64,000 nucleotides of DNA from Leptidea sinapis (Eukaryota; Arthropoda; Insecta; Lepidoptera; Pieridae): positions 2,418,001 through 2,482,000 of the forward strand of contig NC_066269.1 in NCBI RefSeq assembly GCF_905404315.1. Direction: 5' to 3'. The notes below the pieces were generated by a model. That model had not been told where the DNA came from. It did no database searches and saw nothing but the letters and a program-made list of their open reading frames with translations. The translations under genes and the position numbers were made by a program. Shown here piece by piece: positions 1 to 12,226 of the stretch; the first letter of the stretch is position 1; every line of letters begins with the position of its first letter.

Positions 1-1250
1 TCTTCCGGGTAACATAAAGGTGTAGGAGATTTAATTTATAACTATTAATTATTATATACATGACCAGATAGTAAATTACCTTACCAATGGATATCCCCCT
101 TATTCATAATGGTACGCTAACTTTAAACAGCCGCTTAGGAGTGTTTCTTCTCATTCTGACTTAGGTCAATAGAAGAAGACAGAGCGAGAAACAGCAATGC
201 TTTAAGTTAGCAGACTATTATGAATAAGAACTAAATAAAATTTAACACATACAAAAATAATAAGATAAAGTTTTGTTCTAAGAAATAGTTTAAGTATACT
301 TTTTAACTAATTTTTTGGATGCATTGAGCGTCTGAGCTTTTTTTAGATAAAATTGTAGAGCATTCCTACTGTCTGATAAACATAACCACAAATGCTAATA
401 AACGTACAAAGTACACATGTTAGAAGTGAAACCTGCATTGTGCATGAACCTCTAAACTGCATATGAAGTCCTGGTACATGTTGCTAGTATGCCACATGAT
501 TTCAACCGCTACGAAAGACAACTATCACCGCTACCATATTTATGTTCTCCTAGTGGCTATATAATAATATTAAGGTATACTCGCTTCATACATAAAGTCT
601 CTTCAACTATGATCGCCTGGTACCAAAACATTTCTATCTCATTTTTTCCCACGTCAAACTTTATGAATTTATGAATCTCGCGCATTTTCGTTTCATCGAC
701 TTCCAAATCACAATATACCATACCAAAATTACTTTTTAACTATTAGCTACAACATTTAGGAAACCAATTTGCTTACAACGTGAATGAAAGACACACCCAC
801 TTCGAAGGTAACCGGAAAAATATTCCGATAACTTTGTATTACTATTTATTATATTATGTTCAAGGTTTCAACGGAGGTGCCTTTGTAAAGCACACAGTAC
901 AAAGTTCAATGTACGTACTAGGTATAAATACCTATACTGTGTTATTAGTAATTAAGTTATTCCTTTAAAAAAAATTCTCTCACTACAGAACTACCTACAT
1001 GACAGGGAGAAGTAATTTTAAACTTGGAGTAACTTTTAATTGCGTTTATTATTAAGACAGACAATGTATATGTATTTAGTACTGCTTTATAGCGTCCACC
1101 ACGATGTCATCCGTAGACACTATAAGCAGTAAAAATCATTTGCCTGCATTTAGAGTGATAATACACACGGGTAAAACTACTTAACCTTAATCATACAAAT
1201 ATACTCCAAAATAAAAATAAGTACTTCATCTAAATTGTCTGTCCTCTACC
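1..1250. other. No gene seen
   Basis: AT-rich sequence with no reading frame showing family similarity, no convincing exon and no clear repeat boundary. Short open frames near 489-674 and 780-968 are of low complexity and look like chance. Confidence 0.6.
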
Positions 1251-1254
1251 GCAT

Positions 1255-1610
1255 TTATCACGGGAGTGTTCCGAAGAGCTGTTTAACCTGATTCCTGCCG
1301 CCAAATTCCACCTTCGCATAACACGCCACAAGTAAGGATATCATCCCCACCATCTGGATGTATGGCGGTCCTCCACAATGCGGTTTTCAAGGAGCTTTCT
1401 TCCTCGTACTACAAAGCTGTGGAATGAGCTTCCTTGTGCGGTGTTTCCGGGATGATGCGACATGGGTACCTTCAAAAAAGCGCGTACACTTTCCTTAAAG
1501 GCCGGCAACGCTCTTGTGATTCCTCTGGTGCAAGAGAATGTGGGCGGCGGTGATCACGTAACACCAGGTGTACACCCGTACGCTCGTTTGTCCTCCTAGT
1601 AGACGCGAGC
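1255..1610 (+). mobile_element. Non-LTR retrotransposon 3' remnant
   Basis: In broken frames this encodes stretches I recognise from the C-terminus of a common lepidopteran non-LTR retrotransposon: FHLRITRHK, then HPHHLD after a stop, then FLPRTTKLWNELP and MGTFKK. It continues into the non-coding tail 'ggccggcaacgctcttgtg', which also occurs near 14,375 (+), 20,275 (-) and 36,235 (-). In-frame stops and missing upstream polymerase show it is a dead, 5'-truncated copy. Confidence 0.7.
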
Positions 1611-1739
1611 TAGCGGCACGTCACGAAGTAGGTGTCAGTATACCTACTTCTATTATAAACCTACTTCTAGTATATATATCTACTTCGTGCCATCGTATGG
1701 GACCACGTAAGTGTCCGTGTAAGTATAAAATATATACGT

Positions 1740-2125
1740 CAATATAAGTAAGCTAAGCTGAGATAGTAAGTCTTTTGTGGGGCGTTGTATGTGCTTTTAC
1801 AACAATATCCCAGAAAATATTTTAAATAAAATGTATTACGATATTCAAAAGAATTGTTAAAAAACGTTTGTGTGGTAAAGGTTTACTATAACATAAATGG
1901 CTTTCTTAATGATACCACTGATTGGAAATAGAGCAACCGCCCTCAGGCTATTAAATAATAAATTTTATTATACGATTTTACATTGTAACCATATTTTTAT
2001 AACAAAAGAAGCCTGCTGAGTTTATTGCGCCCGTTCTTCTCAGGTCTTAGGCATGCCGTTTCGAATGTTAGTTTTTGACTTTCAATAAGTGATATAATAT
2101 TCTATTTTGAATAAAAACTATTTGA
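1740..2125 (+). repeat. Dispersed repeat, family L
   Basis: Copy of a family marked by 'gcctgctgagttt', 'ttcttctcaggtct' and 'tgactttcaataagtgat'. It ends with a run related to 'tattttgaataaaaa'. Other copies lie near 6,880 (-), 29,335 (-), 32,085 (+) and 39,480 (-). The form suggests a retroelement 3' end. No coding capacity is visible. Confidence 0.6.
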
Positions 2126-2877
2126 TTTATAAGCATCCAGTATTCAGCGTGTTGACTCAAACACAACTAGTTATGTATGTAAATATCGGACACAGCCTCG
2201 GTCAATACTCGGCTAACCGGCCGATTTACGAATACACCTCGGTTGTTTATAATACTCTATACCAATAACATAACCATATGGTCGGGTAATAATGAGCGGA
2301 ATGCGATCACGCTAGATTTATATAATTTATGTAAATTGCGATATGCAGGAGGCTCGATTTGGCGTTGAATAAGGATAAGATTAAATTAAAAGCATATCTT
2401 GACATAGCTTCCTTGATTATTTCGCACACAGTCTTAATAAAGATAAAATTTACATAAATATTGGCAATTCTAAATTGCGAGTGTCAGCTCTGGTCCAGAA
2501 AAAAAAATATAGAATAACATGCTTTAAAAAGTATATGGAAAATTCGTTATAAATCTTTAGTTATTTTAAAATTGATCATTTTTTCTATTATCCTGTTACA
2601 TGACCGTTACATACACGCAGAAATAATTTTAATTTTAATATCAAATGAAAATGTCTAAGAGTCAAACGTCGAGTCCAATTTTTTAGTACGTAAACAAAGA
2701 TCTGATTTTGAGAACGTTTGACCACACAAAGTAGGCAATCATTTTAGTTATTTTAATGAATGTTAAGATTAACGCTAAGACTATTCTAATAAAGATTTCA
2801 CCGGAGTTTCATATTTAGCGTAGGAGTATTGACATCTGTCGACCTTATAAAAGCGCCAAATTAACGTACATTTTAAG

Positions 2878-3235
2878 AACGATGCGGGACTCGAACCCGC
2901 GACCTATCGCGTACCGTGCGAGCGCTCGTTCCAACTGAGCCAACCATTCGAGTGACGTATCGTTGATAAAATCTTGTATGCTTTATTCAACTCTCAGGTT
3001 GTGGCTTCATCTACAGGATATACTTTACAGTTTAAAACCTGTTCAACCCCAATATTTGCATATTAGGAAATTGACTTGAGAAGTTGCTCTTACAAACTTA
3101 AACAATTTGTAATGTTTTTAAAGTGATGAGGTCGCGTCCCACATCGTTTATAAAATTTTGTTTTCAGTTTTATTTGTGTAATTGATCCCAGAAGTGAGGG
3201 TTATTACTTTAAAAACATAACAAATTGTCAATAAC
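2878..3235. repeat. tRNA-derived SINE A, inverted pair
   Basis: The left half is a minus-strand tRNA-like head: box B is the complement of 'cgggactcgaacccg' and box A the complement of 'caactgagccaacc'. After a spacer containing 'ataaaatcttgtatg', a plus-strand partial copy follows ('gaggtcgcg', then a tail ending 'ttaaaaacataacaaattg'). The same opposed layout recurs at 15,885 and 17,630. The acceptor ends do not pair, so this is not a working tRNA gene. Confidence 0.65.
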
Positions 3236-3239
3236 ACAT

Positions 3240-6195
3240 TGATAAATGGCGGACGATAATAGAAGTCTGGTGGTTCTCAATAGTGTCCCCACTTCTATCA
3301 CCGTTTCTACCTATTGCACCACCGTCGCTTCCTAATGGTATAAAAATCATTATTGGAGGACAACGAACAACAAAGGTAAATATATTTTTTGCCCAAATAG
3401 GTCATGGCACGACTTTTAAACTTCCCTCGCTGTAACTAGTTACCGAACATAGCAACGCAATAACAAAGAAAATACGTGTGCGTCTCATAATTGATAGGTC
3501 ACTTAAACTAAATTAAGTTGAACTATTTAATTTTGAAATTGTTTAACTTGAGAAAAGCTTAGGTTATCACTTAAATTGTATGTAGGGAAAGTTTAATTGT
3601 TAATGATATCTTTTATTGATTATAAAATATTATATTTTAATCTTAATTACAATTCTTGAATATGTATATTAGAAATTTGTGTATGCACATTATTAGTATC
3701 ATTATTTAATCCTATAAACGTAACAATTGGTTAGAGTGAGAGAGGAGGAGCCTGCCTATCGCTGTCGTACGCGTGAGAGAAAGGGAAGCCAGACAGACGT
3801 CGTAACGCGTTACGTTACGAAGCGGTTAACCCTCCCATAAGAAGTTTTCACTTCAAAAGCCAGGGAATACAATAAAAATCAATTTACACTAACATTCGTT
3901 CGTCTTAAAGTTATTTTCCTGATAAGTTCATACGTATGTATTTCAATCTACATTATATCTTTCAGTTTTTATTACGCATGCGGCATTGGGTTTTCCTGAT
4001 ATAATTATGGTTCTCACTATTATATTATCTCCATATTCTACCGTACCTAATTGGTTTAATCTAGTATTATCCATTAGTATTAATAGGTATTCAATTGAAA
4101 GGATTGGTACCATCGACAAAATTTATTCATGACCCACTCTGTTGATAATAATAAAATCATTAAACCATTTAGGTTTATATTTGCACGAAAAAGATTGTAT
4201 GACAATCGGTGAATTGTAACAGTTATTTAGGACATGTAAAAGCGAATGTCGACCTTCTTGTTTATTATGATTGTAGGAAAATGAGATAGATTAAGCTGGG
4301 TTACGATTCAATTTTCTCGATAGAACAAAGAAGAAAGTCTAGATAACGCTAAGTATTGTAGACATCGACGGTTTTCACTCTCCATCTCGTCAGATACTTG
4401 CTAACGCCTGGTATCCTGGTACCAAAGCGAAGAGGAGAGGAGATAAACCGCGAAGTTGTCATTTTATTTCCACTAAAGCGAAGAGATGTGAGCTGGGTAT
4501 AGCGGAGATGTGAGCTGTGAGATCTCGAAATCAATCAAGTGATGTATTCGAAAGGGTAGGCCTTTCGAATCTCAGCTCTGTCGCGCCTCTAGATCGCAGG
4601 ATGCGGCATAAAATTCTATACAAAAAATGAGACCTCTCCTCTCCGCTTGATCCATTTCCAGCGAAGCTAAGTGGAGAGAAGATATGGAAGTAACGAAATC
4701 TGATTAATTATCAACAGCTAATGAATGAACCATTCAAAATTATTGTTCGCAGCAAATAAAGATTTACAGGTGAATAGGTGATCAGATTGACGATGTAGAT
4801 TATGTAATTTAAAAAGTGGATAAAATCTTGAGCACGCTTTTGGCACCGGAATTTGTTATGTAAATTCACGTTACGTCATTTAAACCAGTCTTTAACTTCT
4901 TTCCTTTTTATGGGCTAAAAGAATACGGACAAAATATAATTATACAAATTCAAATAGATTTAAAATAGGATTTCAAGTCAAAGATTGAACTTGAAAAACT
5001 ACCACTCAGACGTGCGCAAGAAACTTACCGGGCTTCTATGTTTTTTTTGTTAACATTACGGTTGTGACCGTTTCTAGAAAATTCACTTATGTGCCTATGT
5101 ACATACATAACATTATTAAGAATATATTGAGAGGCAACAGCTTAAATGTTTATTTCTTTAAATTTTGCTCTCAATTATGAAAAGTACCACCGTCCTCTAA
5201 ATACCAAAAATGTCAGAGTAACCGTGACAATTCTAGCGTGGCTCTTGGTCGTTTGGTTAATACAATACGTTGACGTTTACCAGTCAAACTGGATTCACTG
5301 TAATACGAGTCGATATGTTGCGGATTTCAAAAGTCAGGAATTCAATTTCAAGTACATAATATGTTATAGATTTAATGACTGTCTTGACAATCTGCATACT
5401 TTAATATTATCTGATTCCAACAGTTACTAAGTGGATCACACAAAGTTTCAAATATAAAATTCTTTATTTTTTTGCTTTTTTGACTCATTTTTTGAAGTGA
5501 AAACTTCTTTAGGGGCGTTGAGCACTTTTCTTGGAATGGGTTTAAAATGTTAAACTCGCGTCAGAACACGTGTCCTGATCGAAAATTCGTACGACAGTCG
5601 TTGAAATTATGGATGAAAGTTGATATTTCTGAGCGACAAACTTTTTAATGTAAATTAATTACTTAGCTTTCGGTGCTAAGTTACTAAGAAATCAATTAAT
5701 ATATTTTTTTGTTGCAATTTTTTTTCTTCATATTACATAATAATATTATCACCAAATCACACGTCATTGATCATTAGTGTCTGACACCAATCATGCTGTA
5801 TCAGAGGTTTATTTAAAACGCGTTATAAGCTGTTAAATTGTTACAAAGCGTCTAGAATATACTAAAATTCGTTTGTAGAACCTGTTTCTGAATTACCACT
5901 AGAATAGCACGATTGGGTGGAGTCATATGTCTGGTTTTTGTTAATAATGATTCTTATTACAACACGAGTAACCAGTCTTACGGGATATACTTTATAGTTT
6001 ATAATGCTACGATGTATTTGCTACAAATTTCTATTTTGTTTCATTAGTATTTAAATATACGTGCATCAAAACTGAGCTTGAATTGGAACGTTCGTTTCAG
6101 TTCAGAACTGTAGGCGAAAGTTAGCCTTTCATATGCCGACTTTCGCTTTTGAATAATTGTCAGATCTTTTTTCTGAGAATGATTCATAATTCATA
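3240..6195. other. No gene seen
   Basis: AT-rich sequence with scattered repeat scraps. Visible structure includes a 14-bp palindrome 'cgtaacgcgttacg' near 3,800 and a hairpin with 10-bp arms 'attcgaaagg' near 4,545. A segment at about 5,580-5,690 is shared with about 34,365-34,450. A 94-codon open frame at 5,146-5,430 (+) has one hydrophobic stretch but no recognisable domain or splice context, so I do not call it a gene. Confidence 0.5.
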
Positions 6196-6205
6196 TTATC
6201 TATAT

Positions 6206-6480
6206 ATATAAAAGCGAAATAACACTCATTAACTCACTGACTGACTGACTAATGACGAAATCGCAGAAACTAAAAGCCTACAAACTTTAAATTTCGAAGG
6301 TAGGTTCTTTCTAGTACGTAGGTGTGAGCTAAGAAACGGGTACGAGAAAATCCTTCCCTAAGGGGGTGAAAGGGGAGGGGGGGGGGTGAAAGGGGAGGGG
6401 GGGTCGAAGGTTGTATGAAAGTCCTATGTTTTGAGCCTATGAAAATACCCCTCCCTCCCATATGTTACTATTTATAAAAC
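6206..6480 (+). mobile_element. Helitron-like element, 5' part
   Basis: Begins A|TCTATATATATAAAAG, the same start as the Helitron-like elements elsewhere in the window, then 'gactgactgacta'. A G-rich direct duplication 'gggtgaaaggggaggggg' lies near 6,365-6,400. The right end with CTAG was not located, so the end coordinate is approximate. Confidence 0.4.
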
Positions 6481-6561
6481 TATCTCTCATTTTTGAAATC
6501 TAAGATGGCCGCCGCGCAAAATTACGTTTACAGCAATATGGATAACTATATCCCTCATCCA

Positions 6562-6605
6562 CACCCTCGAGAACCTCAGATACTAATCCGAGGTTCTCGA
6601 GGGTG
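6562..6605. repeat. Perfect 16-bp inverted repeat
   Basis: Arms 'caccctcgagaacctc' and 'gaggttctcgagggtg' are exact reverse complements separated by 12 nt, a strong hairpin in single-stranded form. A degraded relative ('gaggtttgagaacaatctagggtgcag') occurs near 9,348, which suggests a mobile-element terminus. Confidence 0.75.
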
Positions 6606-6879
6606 CAGAGAACGAATTTGGGATCATTTATGGAATCCGAATAAATAAAATAAGAAAGAGTTTTCCTGGTGAACGCTGCGAAAACAAGTATAGAGAGAAC
6701 AAAAAGCTAGATGCAGGCATAGTATTTTTGCTTCATCATACCGTTCACGCGGACGACGTCGTGGTCATCAGGTAGTAATTATACAAAACATAATACAATA
6801 CAGATAATGCAACTGATTATGTCATTCAATACAAATATTAATTATTTTAAGGTAATATATTTCTTCAAAATAGATTTTT

Positions 6880-7180
6880 ATTCCAAATAGAATTTTAAAT
6901 CACGTATTCGAAAATAGATGTCGCAGATCTTAGAAGAACGGGATCTAATAAACTTATGAGGCATCTCTTTTTCAATAAAATATCGTTGCAATACAATTTA
7001 CTAAGTAAATAGCCTGGGGTGGTCACTCCCTTCCCTATGTGTGGTATCACTAAGTACGTAACCTTTACCACACAAACGTGGATGAACTAGGATCAAGTTG
7101 TATAAGCTGATATAACCTCCAACAAAAGACTAACTCGACTCGATCGAGTAGTAGGCATACTTTACTATTTTTGTTCGTAG
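6880..7180 (-). repeat. Dispersed repeat, family L
   Basis: Minus-strand, diverged copy of the family seen at 1,740. It includes the 'aataaaatatcgttgcaatac' region, the 'gggtggtcactccc' equivalent and the segment near 'caacaaaagactaactcgac'. Confidence 0.5.
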
Positions 7181-7499
7181 TTTCTTATTATCACAGTATT
7201 AATATGAATCGCAATAAGTCTTCAGCTAAAACGCACAATGTCCCAATCAAGAGGCTAAGTGTGTAAATAGCCCAGCTAAACTAACTAAGTCTTCAGCTGA
7301 CGATATCCGAGCAACAGAAATCACAAGAGATGCTAAATTTGTAAAACAGTATACCTAAGTAGATAAAGGCATCACTTGATCGATTGTGTAACGTGCAACC
7401 GGAGTAATGTCTGAAGCCTTAGAAGGTACGAACTGCAAGGCTATATATACACGCTGTAACATGATAAGTCTGCAAACAAGATATCTGCTACAGCTTGAC

Positions 7500-7800
7500 T
7501 GAGGTTCTGCTATGGTTTATCTTTTTACCAGTGGGAGGACGCCGTCTAAGTATCTGCCGTGAAGAAGAAATGTGCAAGCATTATTGTGTTTTGGTTTGAA
7601 GGACGCCGGAACTAGTGAAATTACTGGGCTGAAGAGATTTATCTTATGATTGAAAGTTTCGAGCGCAATTCTTATTAAGCTCAGATTTTAGTTTTAGTTA
7701 TCTCAACAGTAAAACGGCCAGTCTTGCTCGTCTTTTCACATGTCTATAGATGCCAGTATCATGACGCTCTTATTAAGCCACGTAAATGATAACTAATAAT
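7500..7800 (+). repeat. Dispersed repeat, family C
   Basis: Diverged copy of a non-coding family of about 300 bp. The family starts near 'taccagtgggag', contains 'gtgtttcggtctgaagg' and 'gtgaaattactgg', then an internal hairpin around 'gtgccgctcag', and ends 'cgtcctgctcgtct'. Eight copies in both orientations lie in this window. It has no open frame and is probably a MITE or SINE. Confidence 0.6.
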
Positions 7801-7884
7801 CACATATGTTCTAACACCTCATTGTAACGCCATGGTGACGGAAAATTTTTATACTCTTGTATCAATCAATGTATTGAAAAGATA

Positions 7885-8150
7885 TTCAGTTGTAGCGGAG
7901 CCTTTTTCTGCCGTGAAACAGTAATGTGTAAGTTAACATTATTGTGATAAGGGCGCCGTAGCTAGTGAAATTACTGGTCAAATGAGACTTAACATCTTAT
8001 GTCTCAAGGTGACGAGTGGAATTGCAGTGCCGCTTAATTTTAAATTTTTTCAAGAATCCTGAGCGTCACTGCATTGTAATGGGCAGTGTGTATTAATTAC
8101 CATCAGCTGAACGTCCTGCTCGTCTCATCCCTTACTGAGCTAAAAAAATG
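7885..8150 (+). repeat. Dispersed repeat, family C
   Basis: Better preserved second copy, less than 100 bp after the first and in the same orientation. The inverted pair around 'gcagtgccgctt' and 'agcgtcactgc' is visible at about 8,022-8,075. It ends 'cgtcctgctcgtctcatccc'. Confidence 0.65.
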
Positions 8151-8159
8151 CATTTGTAG

Positions 8160-9390
8160 ATTTAACAACAGCTAGGATAATAGTGAATATTAATAAAATA
8201 AACGTTTTAAATGACATAACAGTGAATGATAGACTTGTTGTAAGACTTGATTCGTCTTGATAATTCGTAATTAAATTTACTATCGATGGACATCTACGGA
8301 AAGAAAACTTGCCGCTGATGTTTTAAAGAAACAAGGTGGCAAGATCACAAAGCCTTCATATGTTCGTTGGCAAAATGAGAAACAATATGAATTTAAATAC
8401 AAATGTAATTCAGAAGAATATTCTTCAATTTTCCATTGATGGTGTAATTTAATACATTTGGCAATTTTAAAAAATACGCTTTTGAACCCTAAGATTTGGA
8501 TGTATAAAATTATAATTTTTAGTAATAGTAAACATATTATTGTATATTGTAGTAGTATTACTTAACTTACATTAATACATGAAGGCAACGCTGTGCATAC
8601 CTATAAGTTAGATATACAAGTATTAAATATAAGAAATGTTACATTATAAGTAGCATAATATTAATTGTATGTCTAGTTGGTAAGCCTTTTCTAATAAATA
8701 AATTAATTAATTAATAAATTTACATTCATGCACTTGACGTTGAATTAACAGAGTGCTATCTACATTATTACTTATACTGATAACGTTATCTATAACTTTT
8801 AAATGAACGAGTTTATAAGACATGAAAGATAAATAATATCTCAATAGATGTCTTCAGCTATCAAAACTTTTCGGATCTGTGAAGTAATCCTAAATGAACC
8901 AATATATATATGGATGGAAAATGGGGAACACTTGAAAGGAGAAGGAGAGAAGAAAAAACAAAAAAGATGTCTGCATCTAGCGTGACAATATGTAGCCTAT
9001 GTTACACATGTTGATGAAATGACCTCTTGTGAAAATTGCCAAATTTTATTTAAATCTCTTTTGATATACCAAATTTGCGTTATAAATAAATTATCAATTT
9101 TATTGTAAGTATATATGGCGATCACTATTTTGGAGATATTGGCCAACAAAGAATTATGATAAATATGCTGTTGTTTTGTTTAAGACTATTTAATATAAAC
9201 ATAACTCCAACGGTTTATTATTGTAAAGATTCATCAATATCAATTGAGTAGTTTTTGCGTGAACGAGTAACATTCTTACAAACTTTCGCGTTTACAATAT
9301 TAGTAGGACGTATCATCTAAATTTAGAATATCAATATTAGAATCTGAGGTTTGAGAACAATCTAGGGTGCAGAACAATGAACTTTGTTTA
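8160..9390. other. No gene seen
   Basis: AT-rich sequence. No exon-like segment, no recognised protein similarity and no clear element end apart from the degraded inverted-repeat relative near 9,348. Confidence 0.5.
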
Positions 9391-10560
9391 AACAGGTGTG
9401 AGTATGCAGCTCAGGACATCTGTGTTGCGGTCACACGTATTCAGGCCATGCCTTATCTCCGCCGAGGTTGCATACAGTTTTCGCATTTATTTCTTTGTTA
9501 ATAAGCCTTTTGTTTTTCTCTTACGTGAACAATTAACACGCTGGTGTGACATAGTTATAAAACCGGAAAATTGTACACTTGTATTTACATACGCAAAGTC
9601 ATGTGACATTTTGTATTTATTTAGCTTAAATTGACATACAAATATCTAGCTAATTAATAACCAATAAAATTAATACAATAGTGACGCAATTCTTGCTCAA
9701 ACACATTTCGCCAATTTATCATAAATAATAAAAACAAAGAGGATGTAAATACTACGTAATAAGAGGCATTAGGTCTACTCTAATTCAACGAAAAACGAAG
9801 TTTCGGTTGAAGTTTCGGATGTTTCCTACTTATATTATTATTATTATTATATTATTAAAAAAAAATGAAGATGACAGCTGTTTGTTCGGAATTTTAACGT
9901 CAATTTGGCGAAACCAAAGTTCTACGTGAAGAACATTAAGAACGTAGAAGAAACCGACGCCGCTTATGCAATCAATTTATTATTCCCGACTTAGAGTTTG
10001 TAGGAAATTATAAAATAAAATAAATTATAGCATGCTGTGTTTTACATAAGTTATGTATGTATCAAGGGTGGTATTACTATTCCCGAGTTCACAGAGGATG
10101 AATTCCAATGATGAATGAATGAAGCAGGCGGTTTCCCTCTTAATCAGCTGCGTCTTCACCTCAAGCTCTACAGGCAGGTCGAAGGCCATGAACTGCACTA
10201 ATACAACTTAAGAAAGGATAAAGGTAGAACTTTATCCCTTTAAGTCGACGAGTATTTTACAATACCCACAAAATAAAGTAATCAGCGTATCCAAAAGAAG
10301 TTTTCAGTACAATAATGCTAATAACGTGACTCTTACGATAATGCAAAAATCACATGATTCGTAATGTATATACGTCAGAATACTTAACAACGACCGTGTA
10401 AAATTAACACCAAGGTGACCCGCGGTTAACGTTAAATCATACTGATTTATTACCGGTTTACCATACTAATATTGAACAACGTAAGATGTTTATATTGGCC
10501 TGTCTAGATTAGATTAAACAACGCTACTAATATGAAGAGATCAAAATGGACATGGACTAT
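9391..10560. other. No gene seen
   Basis: An open frame of 78 codons at 9,398-9,634 (+) has no recognisable domain. A short piece of family R ('agaggatgtaaatactacg') lies near 9,738. Otherwise this is AT-rich unclassified DNA. Confidence 0.45.
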
Positions 10561-10569
10561 AATAACTAC

Positions 10570-10718
10570 CAAAGAGGATATAAATACTACTTAATAAGAG
10601 GCAGGACTGCCTAAGTAGAAATTGAAATTTAATTTAGTATGAAACGTGCAGTCATTTGACATAAGCTTGAAATAGAAGTATTACAGTATCGCGATTGGCG
10701 ACAAAGTATAATGAATAG
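10570..10718 (+). repeat. Dispersed repeat, family R
   Basis: Shares 'gaggatataaatactactta', 'agtatgaaacgtgcagt', 'atttgacataag' and 'gcgattggcgacaaagtata' with 48,150-48,285. A third, shorter piece is near 9,738. No coding capacity; an unclassified transposon fragment. Confidence 0.65.
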
Positions 10719-10734
10719 CAATACAATAAGACGC

Positions 10735-10975
10735 ACGACGTGGGACCCAGTGGGAAGGTATTCTCTGTGCACAAAATTTTCTGACATGAAGCAGATATGC
10801 GTAGAACTTATTGTGTTTCTGTTTGAAGGAAGATGTTGCCAGTGAAATTAATCGACTAATTAAACTAAACATCTTATGTCTCATGGTAACGAGCGCAAAT
10901 GTAATGTCGCTTAGAACTTGATAAAGCCTGAGTAGCAATGCATTGTTGTGTGCGTATCATTTACCAATTTTAATA
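10735..10975 (+). repeat. Dispersed repeat, family C (diverged)
   Basis: Older copy of the family C repeat. 'cagtgggaaggt', 'gtgtttctgtttgaagg', 'aacatcttatgtctca' and 'acgagcgc' are in the family order. The hairpin portion is mutated. Confidence 0.55.
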
Positions 10976-10984
10976 CATACATAT

Positions 10985-11270
10985 AATCACGCCTCTTTCC
11001 CGTAGGGGTAGGCAGAGACCACTTCTTTCCACTTGCTACGATCCTTACATACTTGTTTCGCTTCGTCCACTTTCATTATTCCTTTCATACATGCTCTTCG
11101 GTTTAGGGTACTCTTGACCTGGCCTTTTTCCAAGACGTCCCTGATTTGATCTTGAAACGTCCGCCTAGGTCTTCCTTTTCTAACACTTTCATTCACACTG
11201 GCCTTATACACTTTCTTCGTCAATCGTTCTTCATTCATTCCCTCGACATGTCCAAACCATCGCAGCATTG
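10985..11270 (-). mobile_element. Non-LTR retrotransposon RT C-terminal remnant
   Basis: An open frame of 93 codons on the minus strand carries the hallmark tail of insect endonuclease/reverse transcriptase polyproteins: LRWFGHVEGMNEERLTKKVY, then GRPRRTFQDQI, NRRACMKGIM and DRSKWKEVVSAYPYGKEA. Only the extreme C-terminus remains. The catalytic palm (YADD box) is absent, so this is a 5'-truncated insertion, not a gene. Being open throughout suggests it is fairly young. Confidence 0.85.
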
Positions 11271-11507
11271 ATGTTTATAATATGTATATGAAATAAAGTT
11301 TACAAGACTGCTAATATAGTTTTACAATGAGCGCACATCTTATGTTACACTTCCGCGGTTCATTATAAATACACAGCATAACTGCCTATAATTATGCAAC
11401 GTTGGCGCAATGCATATTAAGAATACACGGTGTGTATTGAATCTTAAATAGCTTCAGCGTATGTTTCAAGCTTATTCAAAAAATTTCATCATTCATCCCT
11501 ACTATAT

Positions 11508-11839
11508 ATATCTTTATATATATAATTCTTGTGTGCGTGTGTATGTCACTGAACTCCTCCTAGACGGCTGGACCGATTCTGATGAAACTTTCTGTGTGTC
11601 TTCAGGTGGATTCGAGAATAGTTTAGATTCACAATTGAACTACCTCCTAAACGGCTGGACCGATTTTGATGATATTTTTGTGTGTTCCAGTGAATTTGAG
11701 ATTGGTTTAGATTCTCAATTCCGCCCATATAATATAATTCTCCTGCTCATGTGTATGTTAGTGAAATGCTCCTAACGGCTGGACCGATTTTTCAAATTTA
11801 AGACGTGTGTACAGGACAACGTCTGTCGGGTCCACTAGT
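11508..11839 (+). mobile_element. Helitron-like non-autonomous element
   Basis: Starts A|TCTTTATATATATAATTC and ends CTAG|T, the A^T insertion rule and TC...CTAG ends of Helitrons. The interior has two diverged tandem copies of a unit containing 'ggctggaccgatt'. A (TA)n run follows at about 11,840. Helitron identity is inferred from the ends; no Rep/helicase is encoded. Confidence 0.6.
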
Positions 11840-11857
11840 ATATATATATATATATAT

Positions 11858-12226
11858 ATATAAATGAATTGCTGTTCGTTAGTCTCGCTAAAACTCGAGA
11901 ACGGCTGGACCGATTTGGCTAATTTTGGTCTTGAATTATTTGTGGAAGTCCAGAGAAGGTTTAAAAGGTGAATAAATAGGAAAATAATGCTAAATTAAAT
12001 AAAAAACAACAAATTTGTTTTTCCTTTGAAGTGTCCAAACATAATTTCTATGAGAGAATTTATTGACGCACGGATTGACAGTTCTGCTGTGAAACAATTT
12101 CATTACGACAGCAGGGTGCATATTTTACGAAGTAATTTTTGATGTTATGATATATTATTGACAAATTCATATAAAAACATTATTTTATTTATTATATACA
12201 GAACAACGTCTGTCGGGTCAGCTAGT
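11858..12226 (+). mobile_element. Helitron-like non-autonomous element
   Basis: Starts in the TA-rich run, then 'atgaattgctgttcgtta' and 'aactcgagaacggctggacc', and ends 'gtcgggtcagCTAG|T'. A close relative lies reversed at 46,118-46,495, and a more diverged one at 16,391. Confidence 0.6.

Noticed and set aside
2886..2955. tRNA-like sequence with box A and box B
   Set aside because: Ends do not form an acceptor stem, several copies share the same non-tRNA tail, and flanks fit a SINE.
5146..5430. 94-codon open frame with a hydrophobic stretch
   Set aside because: No recognised domain, no splice context, AT-rich chance frame likely.
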